Shown piece by piece: positions 27,301 to 37,510 of a stretch of 64,000 bases of DNA. Each line of letters starts with the position of its first letter. Positions within the stretch are counted from its first letter, which is position 1. This DNA is from Rickettsiales bacterium. GTDB lineage: Bacteria > Pseudomonadota > Alphaproteobacteria > Rickettsiales > UBA1997. Position numbers and translations under genes: made by a program. The notes under the pieces were generated by a model. That model was not told the origin of the DNA. It saw only the letters and a list, made by a program, of their open reading frames with translations, and ran no database searches. The DNA lies in the NCBI GenBank assembly GCA_031289855.1, contig JAITOR010000075.1:1-64000 (forward strand). The letters run 5' to 3'.

Positions 27301-30300
27301 ATGTTTTTTAAAAAGTTTTTTTGTTCGTTATTATTGATTACCTTACTTGTCAGTTGCGAAGGTGCTAATTGCATTGATGCAAATGATTTTGGGGAGTTTG
27401 ACGTACATACAATGGCAATAGAATCACAAAAAACTTTATGTAAATGGGAAGAAACTGATACATCCGATGGAAACGGGGATTATGAAATTGAAAGATGTTT
27501 AAGAGATGCGAGTGGCGCAAGGAGTATTAGAAATCCAGATATAGATTGTACTATAACATTTAACGAGGGAACTTCTGGTTATGCAAAAGTAAAAGAAGCC
27601 TTAAAATCACAAAATATCACAAAAGGTTTTATGGAAAAATATTTTACTTTGAATAATGAAAGTCAGTGTGGAACGGATTATAAAAAATTATTGACCGCCT
27701 TTTATGCGGAAGGACTTGAGGACTGCATATCCACATGTGAAACAAAACATAAAGCATCAAATCCAGTGTCGGAAGATGTTTATGAACCTGAATGGAAGCC
27801 GGCAGATTTAATTTTAGAAGTTGGTAGAGAATTTTATATTAAAGCAACGGGTGAAATAGATTTGTTGGGAGAAAAGGAGCGAAGCGTTCAGTATCTTGCT
27901 GGTTCCATAAATATGAATAAAAAAACTACTATAAATACTATTTTTGCCATAAAAACTAATACTGATATGACGTTTTCTGGTAATTGGATTACAACAAAAA
28001 ACGGAGTTGTTGACAAAAATTATGGTGAGATTGATGGTAATCAACCAAATTTACAAAAAAGAATTGAATTTTTGAGAAGAGGTGTTATGTATTTACAACC
28101 ACTTCCCAGCGTTAAAATACAAGGTATGACCATAATTGGCGAAGTAAATGAGATAGGTTCTTATACCGGGCCAGATGTGGAATTAGATAAAACAAAAATT
28201 TCTTGTTTAGTGAATGAAAACTTACCTTATGATGGGTATCCTACCACTTGTAAAGTTGATTATGGAGTTGAAGAGTTACCTGATGATTTTTCTATAGCAG
28301 CACTTACGGAATCTCAAAGAATAGCATTGGCAAATAATGAATTGTATAAGTTGGATCCTTTTATGTCAAAATCAAAGGCTGGATATGTATTGACGCCTGA
28401 CATTATAGATTATATGACTAAAATGCCACTAAAAGGTTATAGTTGCGCAACAACATTTAATGCAAATTACGGAATTTATCGTAGAAATTGTGATGATGGA
28501 AAAATAGATAGAAGTATTGGATTTAATAATGGTTATTTAGTACCAAAAGCCTTTGTTTTTACAAATGAAACTCAGGGTGGAAATGATGATTATCAAATGG
28601 ATATAAATGGGTTGGTTTTTCCTGTAAAAATCATGGTAAGAGTTTATGGCGGAATAAGGGGAGAATGTAAAGTTGGTATAAAAATGCCAGCAGCATTAGG
28701 GGTAAACGATCTTGATCCTTCCAACGAAGTTGATGGATTTTACAAAGTTACTATTCCCGCTAATGATAAATGGCACTATATAAATGATATAAAAAACAAA
28801 CCAATAATATTTGGAAAAAATACATTTTTTACCATAAAAGAAACAACTGAAGGTAGAGTAAATGTAAGAAATGAAAATCAATATAATTTAGCTTTAAAAG
28901 TTGTGTCTCCAAGTTTTGATGAAGGTAATAGACCTCAGTGGACGGCTGCTCCTGGTGCTTCATTATATCCAAATACTTTTGTTGTGCCACCTATACCTTC
29001 AAAAGGCACGCCAAATGAAATTATTGACACAGAAAATCATCCAGCTCCTTGTGGCGAGGGTATGGTTGTTATGTTGATGCCACAAAATGAAATAGTGATA
29101 AAAGAAAGTGGATTTGTTTCAATCAAATCGTTTCTAAAAGACAAAATATATACTTGTAATGCCGCTGATGATGGAAGTGAAGTATTTTGTCAGGATGGTG
29201 CCAATGGTGGAGGTAATCCACCAATAAATAGAACATTTAATTTGAAATATACTATATTAAATCCAAATGTAAATGCATCCGCAACAACTTTTGCTGTTAA
29301 ATCTGAAAATTTTTATGAAAAATCAACCTCAGAAATTGTCGGCAGTTCAAATAAATATTATCCAAAGTTTAATGATTTAATGATACCAGTTTCAGCAATA
29401 GGTTCCGTGAGCACTACCACATGGAGTAGCAAATTTTTTGTTAGAAAAGGACAGGTCATTAGATTTGATGAAACCAGTTGGTTTGGCATTGAAGGATCCA
29501 ATGGAGATGGTTTTGAAGTAAAAGAAAAATTTTTAAAGTATGATAATTTTAATATCAAAAAAAACATAGGAGAAGGTTTAATAATGCATATTGAGAAAAG
29601 ACCATCTTTTTTATGCACAGGCGAAGCCGAAGAATCAATATTCAATTCATCTTGCCAAAAGATTAAAAAAGATGATGGAACTGTTGATTGCAGGGTTCCT
29701 TATTCTCAATATTGTTCCACAATGAATTCACAGGCAGAAGTAGATAGATATTGTCCGCTCGGTTGTTATAAAGTGGAGGTTGGTGGCGGTGGAGAAGCAG
29801 AGCATAAAGTGGAAATAAATGAAGGATGGGGAATTGCTTTATTGAAAGGCGATAGTACAATCAAAAATCAATCATTTTATGTGGATAATAATGAGAAGGA
29901 ATCTAACAATTGCTCTTATCCTCCTGAGTCATTACCTGAAAGTTTTGAAGATCCAATGAGTGTACAAAAATGTATAGAATGTAGAAATTATATAGAAAGT
30001 AATCCGGACGCTTCAATTGAATTGGTGAATAAGGTATCTTTAACTCAATGTTATGATTTAGAAAATTATACAGGAAGCATCAAGGTTTTAGAAAATAAAA
30101 ATCCCTTTATAAATAGTGAAACAGGAGAGGGTGATTATAATAAAAAGACATTTGATTTATTGGGTGTAAAAAAATTAAATAGTATATTTTCGCAAGATGC
30201 AAAATATGGAAACCTTGAAGGCTCATCCGTTGACTCTCAATATCAACAAAGCGATGGAACTTATACAAAGTTTATTTATAATTCACCAACTGAATTAAAA

Positions 30301-33300
30301 ACAGAAGAACCAAAAATAATTAAATTTTTAACTCTAAACATTGATGATAATTTGGATTTTTCTCCTTCATTTGCAGAGGATATTGGAAGATACAAAATTA
30401 CACTTATGGAAGGTGATAAATTTATGAATGGAAAACAACTTTCTGTACTTATAGCTCACAAAGGTTGGGATAAAAAAAATTTTAGTCAACAATGTGAAAC
30501 TGGTTTTTGTGTTAAACAATATGTTGTAAAATATGACACAAGTAAAGAAAGTGAAGGAGGTTTGGAACCTAATACAAATTATGGTAAAGAATTAAGCGAT
30601 GTAAATGATTATGAATTTGATTCATTTGGAGATCTTGTAAGTAAAGCCAAAATAAGTGAAAAAAAACTCATTTTAACATCTATAAAAAATGGACTAACAT
30701 CTTTTGATTTAGTTGAACCAAAAGAATATGAAGATTTAAGAATATATTTTAAAGTTATTGATAGATTGCAATACGCTCCAAAGGAAACATTTAATGATGA
30801 TTGTCCTTTAAATACCATAGCAGAATATGAAACACGTTATAGTTGTACAGGCGCAACATATGATGAATTAAAAACCATTACATGTGTTTCGACAATTAAT
30901 AATGTAAGTGAAACAATCAGTGCTTGCCCCATTAGTGCCACCGATACAGCCTGTTCAAAGACGAGTGCGGGTTCATATATTACACCACCATATAGCATTA
31001 AAGTAAAAGTTGGTTGTAATCATGGCTTATATTATAATAATAATGGTGGTTATTCAGTGAAAATACAATCTCCAAAAGTTTTCACAAGTTTAAATTCCGT
31101 AACCGATATGGATAGCGCTATAAAAACCAATGTTTTGTCATGGGGGGTTACAAAAATTCAAGGTTTCACAATTAGAAGATTGCTAAATCCTTTTATGGAA
31201 GTTATGGAAGGAATAAATATGGGATTACTGAATTTTAGGGGAGGATTTGAACCTTGTGTGAAAGAAATTGGAGAAACTGTGTCTTCAAAATGCACCTATT
31301 ACAATCCAAAAACAGATATTTTCGATCCACAATTTGGTGCAGGTTGCACATACGATCAACCAAATTGCTTTATAACATGCAACCTAATAAATGAAAGCGA
31401 TCCAGGATATGCTGGTAAATGTAAAATTGTGAATGATAATGGTGGTTATATTAAAAACTTTTATTCAAGAGTTATATTGGATTCGCAATTTCATGCAGTA
31501 GTAAGAATTTTATTAACTTTAATGATGACATTTTTGGGTTTATATCATTTGATAGGTATGTCAGAAATAACAAGTAAAGAGATGCTTACAAGAATTACAA
31601 AGATTGGAATAATTTATTTATTTATAGGGGAAACTGGATGGTTTTATTACAATAGATTTATCGTTCAATTTTTTGTAAGAGGTGCCGATTATTTGTCTTA
31701 TGCAGTGGCAGGTGCATTTGAGGAGACTCCAGGACTTACAAGAGAATTCACAAAGGGAATCTTTCTTGATAAAACGGTATTATTTGGTGCCACCGATAGA
31801 AATTTAGCATTAATATTTTCAGCTGAAGTAAATTACAAAATATTAGGTCTATTGTTTACAAGTTATCTCGGCTGGTTATATGTAATATTATTATATTCGG
31901 CTCTCATAAACTATGTTTTTGCCTCACTTAATGCTTTGGTTTTGTTTATGATGTCAAAATTTTTGCTGATGGTAATGTTGACATTTGGTCCAATATTCTT
32001 TGTGCTATTGATTTTTGAAAAAACAAAGACTGCATTTGACAAATGGGTAATGGCACTTGTGGGACATGTGGTGGAGCAAGTATCTTTAATGGTTGGATTA
32101 TCATTATTTAATATGTTGGTTTATAATTTTATAAAATTTGTATTGAATTTTAGAGTATGTTGGACCCAAGTGTGGATTGTTGAACTTCCATTATTAGGTA
32201 GTATAAAACTATTTAATTTTTGGAGAGCAACCACTGGTACCACAACCGTTACAACGGCAATGAATGCAATGCCAGGATTATTTAGAGTATTGATTATATA
32301 TATCATTGCAGATTTAATGAAAGGATTTATAGAATTGGTGAGAAATTTTTCCAACGATATTGCAAAATCTGGTTTAAAATTAGGAGATAGGGTTGGTGGA
32401 ATTTTAGAAGAAGTTAACAGATATAAAGAGGGGGATGATGGTATAAAAGATTCTTTCACAAAAGGATTAAATGCCAAAAGAGATTCATTCTTTAAGAAGA
32501 TGGGATACCAGACAGAAGAAGAGGAAATGAAAGAACAAAGTGATGAAAAGAAAAATAATATAAAAATAAGACAGGGTGAAAATGCTGGAAAAGAGGCAAG
32601 AAATGATCTTGCCGCAAAGGCACATATAGAATCAACAAAAAAGGCAAAAGAATCTGCTGAAAAATTTGTAAATAATAAAGGAGATGCTGCTAAAAATAAA
32701 CATCTTGAAGAAAAAGGTCAAGAGGCAAGAGAAGTGGCTGAAAATGCATTTAAATCTAAAAAAAATAACAAAAAATTGTCTCCAGAGGAACTTGAAAAAG
32801 GAGCAAGAGAAGAGGGAGATAAGGCCGAAAAAGAAGCAAAAGAAAATGCAGACAATATTAAGGAAGCAGAAAGTAAGGCAACAGAAGCAAAAGAGAAAGC
32901 ACAAAAAGATGTGACAGGTATAAAAGCAGCCGAAAAAGAAGCATATAAATCTTCATATAACGAAATGGCGAGCACAGAAAAACTTGATGAAGCTTACAAA
33001 AATGCATTTACAGCAAAAGCCGGGGCGGATAATTGGGGCAAAGAGGCAAGCACAAAAGCTGATAGTGTATTTGGTTTCATTGCATCAAAGGCATGGCATG
33101 CCGCAAGAGATGGCAAAGCAAGCACAAAAGCTGATAGTAGCACAATAGATAAACAAAATGAGATGACAAAAGTTGTTAAAAAAGCAAAGGATAAGGACGA
33201 TAAAAAGGAATTTGATAAAAAACATGATGAAAAATTAAAAGAGGAAGGTCATGGATTTTTAGCAAGAAGATGGGCCATGAGAAAAAATGCTCTTACGGGT

Positions 33301-34044
33301 GGTAGAAAACATAGTGGAGTTGGTATAACGCCATTAGGAAAAACCACAAGTAATTATAGAGATGCAGCGCTTAAGGAACAAAATGAAAAGAAAAATAAAG
33401 ATAAAGAAATGCTTGAATACAGAAATGAAATAGCACAAGAATCAAGACAAAAGAAAATTGAATCTGACAGAGAACTTGAGAACCACAAAAAAACAGGGGA
33501 ATATAAAGAAGATTTAAGGGATGAAACAAATAAATTACAAAAAGAATGGATGAAGGAAAATAGTTTTACTTCGTATGATAAATTTATAAAAAATGGAACT
33601 GTTGAACAGAAAAAAGCATATGGAAAACTTGGAGAAAAGGCAAAAAAGAATGTTGAAAGTAAATATCTAAAAAAGAGAGCAGAGGCGAAAGCTGCTGAAG
33701 AAAAAGATGCATCTGCAACAGCATCAGAAGAGGCAACACCAAAAAAAACGGAAACAGAAGAGGCAACACTAAAATCAGAGGAGGAGGCAACATCAAAAAA
33801 AACGGAAACAGAAGAGGCAACACCACCTGAAGCAGAAACAGGTGCTGAAGCCAATGATGCAACACAACCAGAGATACCGGAAGTTCCATCGGAAGTACTT
33901 CCTCAGCCTTTAGAGGGGGAGGCTATACCACCACCTAAAACGGAAATATCAGCAAAAAGAAGAAAAAAGGCATCACATCGCGGAAGAGCAACAATTCCGG
34001 ATGGTTCACCTGAACCAATGGATGAACCGGAGGAAACTGAATGA
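27301..34044 (+). CDS. Giant VirB6/TrbL-like type IV secretion lipoprotein
   Basis: A 2247-residue protein. A signal peptide with lipobox LVSC (about residues 16-19) leads into a long Cys-rich extracytoplasmic region (to about residue 1390). A VirB6/TrbL-type domain with several membrane segments (about 1395-1690, starting 'AVVRILLTLMMTFLGLYHLIG') follows, then a cytoplasmic-type, Lys/Glu/Ala-rich coiled-coil tail of about 550 residues ending in Pro/Glu repeats (KKTETEEAT units). Large VirB6 proteins with extended ends are known in Rickettsiales (rvhB6 group), where several usually stand in tandem with virB3/virB4. Here one copy stands alone and no other type IV gene is in the window. It has its own terminator-bounded locus. 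Confidence 0.85.
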   Translation: MFFKKFFCSLLLITLLVSCEGANCIDANDFGEFDVHTMAIESQKTLCKWEETDTSDGNGDYEIERCLRDASGARSIRNPDIDCTITFNEGTSGYAKVKEALKSQNITKGFMEKYFTLNNESQCGTDYKKLLTAFYAEGLEDCISTCETKHKASNPVSEDVYEPEWKPADLILEVGREFYIKATGEIDLLGEKERSVQYLAGSINMNKKTTINTIFAIKTNTDMTFSGNWITTKNGVVDKNYGEIDGNQPNLQKRIEFLRRGVMYLQPLPSVKIQGMTIIGEVNEIGSYTGPDVELDKTKISCLVNENLPYDGYPTTCKVDYGVEELPDDFSIAALTESQRIALANNELYKLDPFMSKSKAGYVLTPDIIDYMTKMPLKGYSCATTFNANYGIYRRNCDDGKIDRSIGFNNGYLVPKAFVFTNETQGGNDDYQMDINGLVFPVKIMVRVYGGIRGECKVGIKMPAALGVNDLDPSNEVDGFYKVTIPANDKWHYINDIKNKPIIFGKNTFFTIKETTEGRVNVRNENQYNLALKVVSPSFDEGNRPQWTAAPGASLYPNTFVVPPIPSKGTPNEIIDTENHPAPCGEGMVVMLMPQNEIVIKESGFVSIKSFLKDKIYTCNAADDGSEVFCQDGANGGGNPPINRTFNLKYTILNPNVNASATTFAVKSENFYEKSTSEIVGSSNKYYPKFNDLMIPVSAIGSVSTTTWSSKFFVRKGQVIRFDETSWFGIEGSNGDGFEVKEKFLKYDNFNIKKNIGEGLIMHIEKRPSFLCTGEAEESIFNSSCQKIKKDDGTVDCRVPYSQYCSTMNSQAEVDRYCPLGCYKVEVGGGGEAEHKVEINEGWGIALLKGDSTIKNQSFYVDNNEKESNNCSYPPESLPESFEDPMSVQKCIECRNYIESNPDASIELVNKVSLTQCYDLENYTGSIKVLENKNPFINSETGEGDYNKKTFDLLGVKKLNSIFSQDAKYGNLEGSSVDSQYQQSDGTYTKFIYNSPTELKTEEPKIIKFLTLNIDDNLDFSPSFAEDIGRYKITLMEGDKFMNGKQLSVLIAHKGWDKKNFSQQCETGFCVKQYVVKYDTSKESEGGLEPNTNYGKELSDVNDYEFDSFGDLVSKAKISEKKLILTSIKNGLTSFDLVEPKEYEDLRIYFKVIDRLQYAPKETFNDDCPLNTIAEYETRYSCTGATYDELKTITCVSTINNVSETISACPISATDTACSKTSAGSYITPPYSIKVKVGCNHGLYYNNNGGYSVKIQSPKVFTSLNSVTDMDSAIKTNVLSWGVTKIQGFTIRRLLNPFMEVMEGINMGLLNFRGGFEPCVKEIGETVSSKCTYYNPKTDIFDPQFGAGCTYDQPNCFITCNLINESDPGYAGKCKIVNDNGGYIKNFYSRVILDSQFHAVVRILLTLMMTFLGLYHLIGMSEITSKEMLTRITKIGIIYLFIGETGWFYYNRFIVQFFVRGADYLSYAVAGAFEETPGLTREFTKGIFLDKTVLFGATDRNLALIFSAEVNYKILGLLFTSYLGWLYVILLYSALINYVFASLNALVLFMMSKFLLMVMLTFGPIFFVLLIFEKTKTAFDKWVMALVGHVVEQVSLMVGLSLFNMLVYNFIKFVLNFRVCWTQVWIVELPLLGSIKLFNFWRATTGTTTVTTAMNAMPGLFRVLIIYIIADLMKGFIELVRNFSNDIAKSGLKLGDRVGGILEEVNRYKEGDDGIKDSFTKGLNAKRDSFFKKMGYQTEEEEMKEQSDEKKNNIKIRQGENAGKEARNDLAAKAHIESTKKAKESAEKFVNNKGDAAKNKHLEEKGQEAREVAENAFKSKKNNKKLSPEELEKGAREEGDKAEKEAKENADNIKEAESKATEAKEKAQKDVTGIKAAEKEAYKSSYNEMASTEKLDEAYKNAFTAKAGADNWGKEASTKADSVFGFIASKAWHAARDGKASTKADSSTIDKQNEMTKVVKKAKDKDDKKEFDKKHDEKLKEEGHGFLARRWAMRKNALTGGRKHSGVGITPLGKTTSNYRDAALKEQNEKKNKDKEMLEYRNEIAQESRQKKIESDRELENHKKTGEYKEDLRDETNKLQKEWMKENSFTSYDKFIKNGTVEQKKAYGKLGEKAKKNVESKYLKKRAEAKAAEEKDASATASEEATPKKTETEEATLKSEEEATSKKTETEEATPPEAETGAEANDATQPEIPEVPSEVLPQPLEGEAIPPPKTEISAKRRKKASHRGRATIPDGSPEPMDEPEETE

Positions 34045-34079
34045 AAGTAATAGAAAATAAAATAATTTTATAAATTTGT

Positions 34080-34607
34080 ATGACAGAAATTTTACAGACA
34101 GATAGATTAATTGTTAGAACATTTGCAAAAAATGACTTTAGAAATTTCTTGTCATTAAATCAAGATAAGGAATTAATGCAATATTTTGATGAAGGTGTAA
34201 AATCGCTTGAAAAATTAAGAATGAGATTTAATGAAATCATAGAACATCAGAGTAAATATGATTTTAGTTATTACAATTTTTTTTTAAAAGATACCAATGA
34301 ATATGTAGGACAAGGGGGTTGCTATTACAACTTTGACATGTCAATAAATGTTTGTTATGGTTTTTTAAAAAAATTTCATGGACAGGGATATGCGAGCGAG
34401 GCTGTGGGAAATGTATTGAAATATGAATTCAGTAAAAGAAATTTTAAAGAAGTTGTGATAAGAAGTGCAAAAGAAAATATTGCATCAATAAAATTAGCAG
34501 AAAGATTGGGTGGTGTAAAATTTAAGGAAGCAAAAACTTTGAGAGGAATGGAGGTTGTTTATTTCAAAATAGAAAAAGAAATTTTATTAAAAAAGTATGA
34601 TAAATAA
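34080..34607 (+). CDS. GNAT-family N-acetyltransferase (RimJ/RimL-like)
   Basis: The 175-residue protein opens with 'LQTDRLIVRTFAKNDF', as in RimJ/RimL/SpeG-type acetyltransferases, and has the acetyl-CoA-binding motif A 'FHGQGYASEAVGNVLKY' followed by 'SAKENIASIKLAERLGG'. Ribosomal protein or small-molecule N termini are the usual substrates of this group, but the target here is unknown. It overlaps the next gene by 11 nt. Confidence 0.85.
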   Translation: MTEILQTDRLIVRTFAKNDFRNFLSLNQDKELMQYFDEGVKSLEKLRMRFNEIIEHQSKYDFSYYNFFLKDTNEYVGQGGCYYNFDMSINVCYGFLKKFHGQGYASEAVGNVLKYEFSKRNFKEVVIRSAKENIASIKLAERLGGVKFKEAKTLRGMEVVYFKIEKEILLKKYDK

Positions 34608-35061
34608 AAAAGAAATAAGAACCATATATAAAAAAACAAAGTATAGCAAAAAAATTACAATAAATAGTCCTGATTTTGGTATGTCTCAAAAGATTATTTT
34701 AGGTGGATATAAAATTATTGATAATAGGGAAATAGAAATTCATTCCACTATACATAAAATACTTATTCCAAAGATTATAAGTGATACTGAAATGGTGTAT
34801 GAAATTGATGGTAAAAAAACATTTCCATCAATTATATTTGTACCTTGCAGGGGATTAGATTTGTTTGGAAATAGAGTGGGTAGCGGAAAGGGATATTTTG
34901 ATAGGTATTTTGCATCCGTGCCACATAAAGATATAATAAAAATCGGTATTGTTAGAAATGAATTTTTGCAAAAATTTGATGAAATTGAAAATGAAAAACA
35001 TGATGTAAAAATGAATTATATTTTAAGTGAAGATGGGCTTTTACAAAAAGTTATAACATAA
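34597..35061 (+). CDS. 5-formyltetrahydrofolate cyclo-ligase family protein
   Basis: At 154 residues it is shorter than the usual 180-200, but has the ATP/folate-binding signature 'VPCRGLDLFGNRVGSGKGYFDRYF' and 'EKHDVKMNYIL' at the C terminus. The enzyme converts 5-formyl-THF to 5,10-methenyl-THF with ATP. The N-terminal R-x(4-6)-S region is reduced. It is likely functional but compact. It follows the acetyltransferase with overlapping ends. Confidence 0.8.
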   Translation: MINKKEIRTIYKKTKYSKKITINSPDFGMSQKIILGGYKIIDNREIEIHSTIHKILIPKIISDTEMVYEIDGKKTFPSIIFVPCRGLDLFGNRVGSGKGYFDRYFASVPHKDIIKIGIVRNEFLQKFDEIENEKHDVKMNYILSEDGLLQKVIT

Positions 35062-35105
35062 CATTAAATTTGCTTTTATAACAAAAAAACAATATCATTT
35101 CAAAT

Positions 35106-35960
35106 ATGTTGAAAGAGCAAAATTTAGCAAAATATACTTGGCTTCGTGTTGGTGGTAATGCAGAATACTTATATGAACCACAAAATAAGGAAGAGTTACA
35201 GAATTTTTTAAAAACCAATAAATTACCAATTACAATTATAGGTGGTGGCAGTAATTTACTTATTCGAGATGGCGGTATCAAGGGTGTAACCATAATAGTG
35301 AAATTTGAAGGAATTGAATTTGATGGTGATATTTTAAAAGTTAAGGCTGGAACTTTAAATTCTAAAATTTATAATTTTTGCAAAAATAATAACATTGGTG
35401 GCTATGAATTTTTAGGAACTATTCCCGGAACAATTGGTGGCGCAGTAAGAGGAAATGCTGGTTGTTATAAGAGTGAAATAAAAGATTTTACAATTGATGT
35501 TGAAACTATAAATTTTGATGGAAATATTAAAAAATATAGTAATGCCGATTGTAATTTTGAATACAGAAAAAATAATTTATCAAATGATTTGATTTTTACG
35601 GAAATTAGTTTAAATGCTGGCATAAAATCCACAAAAAATGAAATTGAAAACAAATTTAATGAATATATGCAAAAGCGAAAAGAAACACAGCCAGTGGGCG
35701 AAAAAACTGCTGGCTCTACTTTTAAAAATCCAATTGAAATGCCAGCATGGAAAGTAATACAAGAATTGGGGTGGCAAAACAAAGAAATTGATGGAACAAA
35801 AATGAGTGAAAAACATGCAAATTTTCTAATAAACACTGGAAAAGCAAGAGCAAAAAGTGTTGAAAATTTGATAAACAGCATCATAAAAGATGCGAAAGAA
35901 AAATTAAAAATTGATTTAGAATTGGAAATTAAAATAGTTGGAGAAAAAAATAATGGATAA
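35106..35960 (+). CDS. murB: UDP-N-acetylenolpyruvoylglucosamine reductase
   Basis: An FAD enzyme that makes UDP-MurNAc for peptidoglycan. 'YTWLRVGGNAEYL', the FAD-binding 'IIGGGSNLLIRDGGIKGV', 'GYEFLGTIPGTIGGAVRGNAGCY' and the catalytic 'AGSTFKNP' (Ser proton donor), plus 'SEKHANFLIN' near the end, are all present. It is type I by length (284). rsmG starts before its stop. Confidence 0.95.
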   Translation: MLKEQNLAKYTWLRVGGNAEYLYEPQNKEELQNFLKTNKLPITIIGGGSNLLIRDGGIKGVTIIVKFEGIEFDGDILKVKAGTLNSKIYNFCKNNNIGGYEFLGTIPGTIGGAVRGNAGCYKSEIKDFTIDVETINFDGNIKKYSNADCNFEYRKNNLSNDLIFTEISLNAGIKSTKNEIENKFNEYMQKRKETQPVGEKTAGSTFKNPIEMPAWKVIQELGWQNKEIDGTKMSEKHANFLINTGKARAKSVENLINSIIKDAKEKLKIDLELEIKIVGEKNNG

Positions 35961-36495
35961 AATAAAAGAATATATAGAATTTTTATTAAAATGTAATGAA
36001 AAAATGAACTTAATAGGGTCATCCACCATCGCTGATATCGAGAACAGGCACATAAAAGATTGCTTGCAAATTATGAAATTTATACAGAATAAAGATATAA
36101 AACTCGCAGATTTAGGAAGTGGTGCTGGCCTACCAGGCATTTTGTTATCAATAATGGGAGTTAAAGAGGTTCATTTGTTTGAAAAAAGTGCAAAAAAATG
36201 TGATTTTTTGGAAAAAGCAAAAAAATTTTCTAATAATAAAATTGTAGTTCAAAATGTAAATTTATATGATTATAAAGACAATACTTTTGACATCATAACA
36301 TCAAGAGCGCTTGGAAGTTTAAATATGCTTTTAGAGTTATCAAAAAATTTAAAAAAAAATGATAGCGAATTGATTTTTTTAAAAGGCAAAAAAGTGTACG
36401 AGGAAATTGAAGATGCAAAGACAAAACATAAATTTGAATATAAATTACATGATAGTGAAACCAGTGAAGAAGGAAAAATAATTATTATTAATTGA
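35953..36495 (+). CDS. rsmG: 16S rRNA (guanine527-N7)-methyltransferase
   Basis: A Rossmann-fold SAM methyltransferase, about 180 residues. 'NEKMNLIGSSTIADIENRHIKDCLQI' is the RsmG start pattern, followed by motif I 'LADLGSGAGLPGILLSIMG', 'VHLFEKSAKKCDFL' and 'FDIITSRALGSLNMLL'. It methylates G527 in the 530 loop. The ATG at 35953 overlaps the murB stop; an in-frame start 5 codons earlier is also possible. Confidence 0.93.
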   Translation: MDKIKEYIEFLLKCNEKMNLIGSSTIADIENRHIKDCLQIMKFIQNKDIKLADLGSGAGLPGILLSIMGVKEVHLFEKSAKKCDFLEKAKKFSNNKIVVQNVNLYDYKDNTFDIITSRALGSLNMLLELSKNLKKNDSELIFLKGKKVYEEIEDAKTKHKFEYKLHDSETSEEGKIIIIN

Positions 36496-36548
36496 ATTAT
36501 TTTCAAAGTTATCTCTTATTTTTCCTAGACTTTTATCAAAAAATTAAT

Positions 36549-36983
36549 TTATTGATTTTCATACCTATTGAAAGTTTCAAATTCCGAAAAGAAAAAATTA
36601 ATTTCTCTTTGAACACTGATAATTGAATCAGAACCATGCACACAATTTCTTTGCACTGATTCACCAAACAATGCTCTAATTGTTCCTATTGAAGCTTCAT
36701 GTGGATTAGTTTTTCCCATCAAAGCCCTGTTTTTATGTATCGCGTTCTCACCTTGTAATACTTGCACCACAATTGGACCAGATGTCATATAATCAACCAA
36801 TTCTTCAAAAAATACCTTTTCACTATGTTCCATATAAAAAAGTCTTGCATGATATTTTGTTAAATAAATCATTTTTTGAGCAGCAATTTTTAATCCTGAT
36901 TCCTCAAAAATTGCATTTATTTTGCCAATTAAACTTCTTTCTACGGCATCTGGTTTAATAATGGATAAAGTTTTTTCAATCAT
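36549..36983 (-). CDS. ndk: Nucleoside diphosphate kinase
   Basis: The enzyme transfers phosphate between nucleoside tri- and diphosphates through a phospho-His. The N terminus 'IEKTLSIIKPDAVERSLIG', 'YMTSGPIVVQVLQGENAI' and the active site 'RNCVHGSDS' are present. The Met at 36983 gives the family start; the longer frame adds 18 hydrophobic, unrelated residues. Length about 144 is normal. Confidence 0.96.
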   Translation of the reverse strand: MIEKTLSIIKPDAVERSLIGKINAIFEESGLKIAAQKMIYLTKYHARLFYMEHSEKVFFEELVDYMTSGPIVVQVLQGENAIHKNRALMGKTNPHEASIGTIRALFGESVQRNCVHGSDSIISVQREINFFFSEFETFNRYENQ

Positions 36984-37015
36984 AAATAATAAAATAATTA
37001 TATAAATAAATAATA

Positions 37016-37044
37016 TTGACAAAATAAAAAAAATCAAATAATAT
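37016..37044 (+). promoter_or_regulatory. Promoter of rpoZ
   Basis: TTGACA (37016-37021), 17-nt spacer, TAATAT (37039-37044); the rpoZ ATG is 27 nt further on. Confidence 0.6.
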
Positions 37045-37070
37045 TGATTTAATAACTAAGATTTTGAAAA

Positions 37071-37499
37071 ATGAAAAATGCTACAATAGAGGATTGCTTA
37101 AAGTTAATCCCAAACAAGTTTGAATTAATACTTGAAACAAGTTACAGAGCTAAAACTCTTATCAATGGTTTTTCCCCATTATATGAAACTGACAAACTAA
37201 GCAATGTAGTTATTTCATTGAATGAAATTGGAAATAATTTATTAGATGTGGTGGAATTAAAAAAGATAACTGAAAATGATATTAAAAACAAAGAAAAGTT
37301 CTTTGATAACGAAAAAAACACAGAAGAAGTTGAAATTGTAAATGTTAAAAAAATAGAAAATGTTGATGGCGAAGAATTGAGTGTTGATGGGCAAGCAGAT
37401 GAAATTGATATTGAAATAGATGAAGAAGAGGAAGATGACGAGATTAATTTAGGGCTTGATAACGTTGAAGATGAAATTGATGATGATGAAGAAAAATAA
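37071..37499 (+). CDS. rpoZ: RNA polymerase omega subunit with acidic tail
   Basis: The first 70 residues ('ATIEDCLKLIPNKFELILET' and 'RAKTLING...KLSNVVISLNEI') match omega, the small RNA polymerase subunit that clamps beta'. The last 70 residues form a strongly acidic tail of Asp and Glu (EEEEDDEINLG, DDDEEK), also seen in some alphaproteobacterial omegas. The next gene, an alginate-lyase-family protein, starts 12 nt downstream. Confidence 0.9.
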   Translation: MKNATIEDCLKLIPNKFELILETSYRAKTLINGFSPLYETDKLSNVVISLNEIGNNLLDVVELKKITENDIKNKEKFFDNEKNTEEVEIVNVKKIENVDGEELSVDGQADEIDIEIDEEEEDDEINLGLDNVEDEIDDDEEK

Positions 37500-37510
37500 A
37501 GTAAATAAAA

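Noticed and set aside
33354..33889. Two overlapping minus-strand frames of 166 and 101 codons opposite the C-terminal tail of the VirB6-like gene
   Set aside because: They mirror the low-complexity GAA/ACA-rich coding sequence and translate to Ser/Leu/Phe/Val repeats; no ribosome site.
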